DNA of 24,047 nucleotides from DASUZB01 sp036377075 (lineage in GTDB: Bacteria > Actinomycetota > CALGFH01): NCBI GenBank assembly GCA_036377075.1, contig DASUZB010000110.1:1-24047 (forward strand), given 5' to 3'. The notes beneath the pieces were generated by a model. That model worked only from the letters and a program-made list of their open reading frames with translations. It did not search any database and was not told the origin of the DNA. The position numbers and the translations under genes are program-made. Below are positions 22,718-24,047 of this stretch, one piece after another. Every line of letters starts with the position of its first letter. The stretch's first letter is position 1.

Positions 22718-23712
22718 GGCGTCGGAGACCTCCTGGCGCGCAGCAGCCCGCCGACGAGCACCACCAGCACCACCACGACGCCCTTGACGACCTCGCCGTA
22801 GGACGGGTCGACGCCGAGGCCGAGCATGATGTTGGGGATCAGGTACAGGCACCAGACCGCGAACACCGGCCCGACCAGGCCGCCGACCCCGCCGCTGAGG
22901 GCGACGCCGCCGAGCACGATCGCGGCCACCGAGTTGAGGGTGGCGGTCATGGCGATGGTCGACTGCGGGCTGCCGCCACCGGTGAACGCGGTGGTGGCGG
23001 CCCCGGCGAGGCCGCAGAGCAGCCCGCTGACCGCGTACGCGACCACCTTGGTGCGCAGGCGGTCGACGCCGGAGAGGAAGGCCGCGTCCGGGCTGCTGCC
23101 GAGCGCGAAGACGGCCAGGCCGGTGCGGGAGCGCCGCAGCGGCGCCCACACCAGCAGCAGCGGCGCGAGCAGGCACAGCAGCGCCGGCCACCAGGCGTTG
23201 CCGGAGCCGAGCACCAGCGCCTGGAAGCCCGCCGCCGCACCGCCGCCGGGGGTGCGCAGCACGAACAGGGCGGCGCCACCCCAGACGAAGCTGGTCGCCA
23301 GCGTGACGATGATGTCGGGGATCCGCGAGACGCTGATCACCAGGCCGGTGAGCGCCCCCAGCGCGGTGGTCACCGCCAGGCAGCCGACCGCGACGGCCAC
23401 GGAGCCGCCGAAGCCGGTGCCCTCCATGAAGCGCGCGGTGATGCAGTTGGCGAGCACCAGCAACGCGCCGACCGACAGGTCGATGCCACCGCCGATCACC
23501 ACCACCGCCTGGGCCATCGCCAGGTAGGCGAGCGCCAGGGTCGAGGCCAGCATGGTCTGGATCTCGAAGGCGCCGAAGTTCTGCGTCTGGGAGGCGTTCC
23601 AGGCCAGCAGCACGGCGAAGAACGCGACCACCGCGCCGGTCCAGGCGTGGCGTCGCGCCAGGCGCCCGGCGGTAGGCGCGAGCGGCCGGACGGCGGCGCC
23701 GAGGGCGCTCAC
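22714..23712 (-). CDS. Sugar ABC transporter permease, RbsC type (first permease)
   Basis: 332 aa, multi-spanning. The N-terminal motif AMAQAVVVIGGGIDLSVGALLVLANCI is the conserved RbsC-like GGIDLSVG segment. The coupling loop is GLAVFALGSSPDAAFLSGV, and SVAAIVLGGVALSGGVGG corresponds to the later conserved Gly-rich helix. It is homologous to, but clearly diverged from, the second permease, so a heterodimeric pore is expected. It starts with GTG at 23712, overlapping the stop of the ATPase gene (GTGA), and ends overlapping the start of the second permease. All three transporter genes are therefore translationally coupled. Confidence 0.92.
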   Translation of the reverse strand: MSALGAAVRPLAPTAGRLARRHAWTGAVVAFFAVLLAWNASQTQNFGAFEIQTMLASTLALAYLAMAQAVVVIGGGIDLSVGALLVLANCITARFMEGTGFGGSVAVAVGCLAVTTALGALTGLVISVSRIPDIIVTLATSFVWGGAALFVLRTPGGGAAAGFQALVLGSGNAWWPALLCLLAPLLLVWAPLRRSRTGLAVFALGSSPDAAFLSGVDRLRTKVVAYAVSGLLCGLAGAATTAFTGGGSPQSTIAMTATLNSVAAIVLGGVALSGGVGGLVGPVFAVWCLYLIPNIMLGLGVDPSYGEVVKGVVVVLVVLVGGLLRARRSPTP

Positions 23713-24047
23713 TGCGACTCCGTGAGGGTGTCGGCCAGGCCGTGCGCCGCGCTCAGCAGGGTGGCCTCGTCGGCCTCGGCGGCCGGCACCTCGGCGACGA
23801 TGCGGCCGTCGTAGAGGACCAGCACGCGGTCGCAGGCGAGGGGGACCTCGCGCAGCTCGCTGGTGAACATCAGCACCGACCTGCCGGCCGCGGCCAGCTC
23901 CCTGAACAGGTCGTAGATCTGGTGCTTGGTGCCGACGTCGATGCCGCGGGTCGGGTCGAACAGCAGCAGGGTCCGGAACCCGGCGGCCAGCCAGCGGCCG
24001 ATGGTCAGCTTCTGCTGGTTGCCGCCGGACAGCCGGCGGGCCTGGGC
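23709..24047 (-). CDS. Sugar ABC transporter ATP-binding protein, RbsA type, C-terminal part (cut by window edge)
   Basis: Only the last 112 codons are present, reading in from the right edge. They belong to the second nucleotide-binding domain of an RbsA-like protein: the signature LSGGNQQK (residues 6-13 of the fragment), Walker B LLLFDPTRGIDVG with Thr in the place of the usual catalytic Glu, as is common in the second domain of this family, and a switch segment SVLMFTSELREVPLACDRV. The rest of the gene lies beyond base 24047. The stop overlaps the start of the first permease (GTGA). It powers uptake of a sugar or polyol. A substrate-binding protein is not seen in the window and may lie upstream. 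Confidence 0.93.
   Translation of the reverse strand, partial: AQARRLSGGNQQKLTIGRWLAAGFRTLLLFDPTRGIDVGTKHQIYDLFRELAAAGRSVLMFTSELREVPLACDRVLVLYDGRIVAEVPAAEADEATLLSAAHGLADTLTESQ

Noticed and set aside
1..24047. Mobile elements, CRISPR, tRNA, defence or phage systems
   Set aside because: No transposase, integrase, regularly spaced repeat, cloverleaf or defence-type gene was seen; the region looks like ordinary chromosome with catabolic genes.

Overview
The window is very GC-rich bacterial DNA and reads as the chromosome of an actinobacterium (Actinomycetota). The pointers are GTG and TTG starts, an F420-type PPOX domain, an actinobacterial VLRF1 release-factor-like protein, a LolA/RseB-like secreted protein, a DUF4389 membrane protein and candidate leaderless promoters. 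Genus cannot be read from the sequence. I see no rRNA, tRNA, CRISPR array, transposase, integrase or phage gene. No gap between called genes exceeds about 300 bases.

Left part (1-10.3 kb), mostly housekeeping or single genes. A secreted LolA/RseB-like protein runs off the left edge on the minus strand. Divergent from it is a two-gene unit: a membrane-PPOX fusion protein whose stop overlaps the TTG start of an exported metallophosphoesterase. Next come a tiny DUF4240-like ORF, the large DEAH helicase HrpA (minus), a DUF4389 membrane protein, a small unknown protein, a lipoprotein (minus, sharing a strong bidirectional terminator with the small protein), the ribosome-rescue factor acVLRF1, and a CzcO-like flavin monooxygenase (minus).

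Middle (10.3-14.6 kb). A minus-strand TPR gene contains an apparent one-base frameshift. It looks like the N-terminal half of a LuxR-type regulator without its DNA-binding domain. Divergent from it is a tight three-gene operon of phosphotriesterase-family hydrolase, FAD-dependent oxidoreductase and SDR dehydrogenase, with both junctions being 4-base GTGA overlaps. This looks like a short catabolic pathway with an unknown substrate.

Right-middle (14.6-19.1 kb). An ECF sigma factor gene overlaps the gene for a membrane-anchored, Cys-containing beta-propeller-like protein, a likely partner or anti-sigma protein. Divergent from these is a DUF885 metallopeptidase-like protein, followed by a convergent TauE/SafE-family permease.

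Right end (19.2-24.0 kb), a carbohydrate module. Two related Gfo/Idh/MocA dehydrogenases are divergently transcribed from a spacer that holds a GTCTAGAC-type operator candidate. An RbsA-RbsC-RbsC-type ABC importer (ATPase cut by the window edge, two permeases, all overlapping) converges on the second dehydrogenase. No substrate-binding protein is visible. Together with the phosphotriesterase operon about 5 kb away, this suggests uptake and oxidation of an unusual sugar, inositol or sugar lactone. That link is inference.
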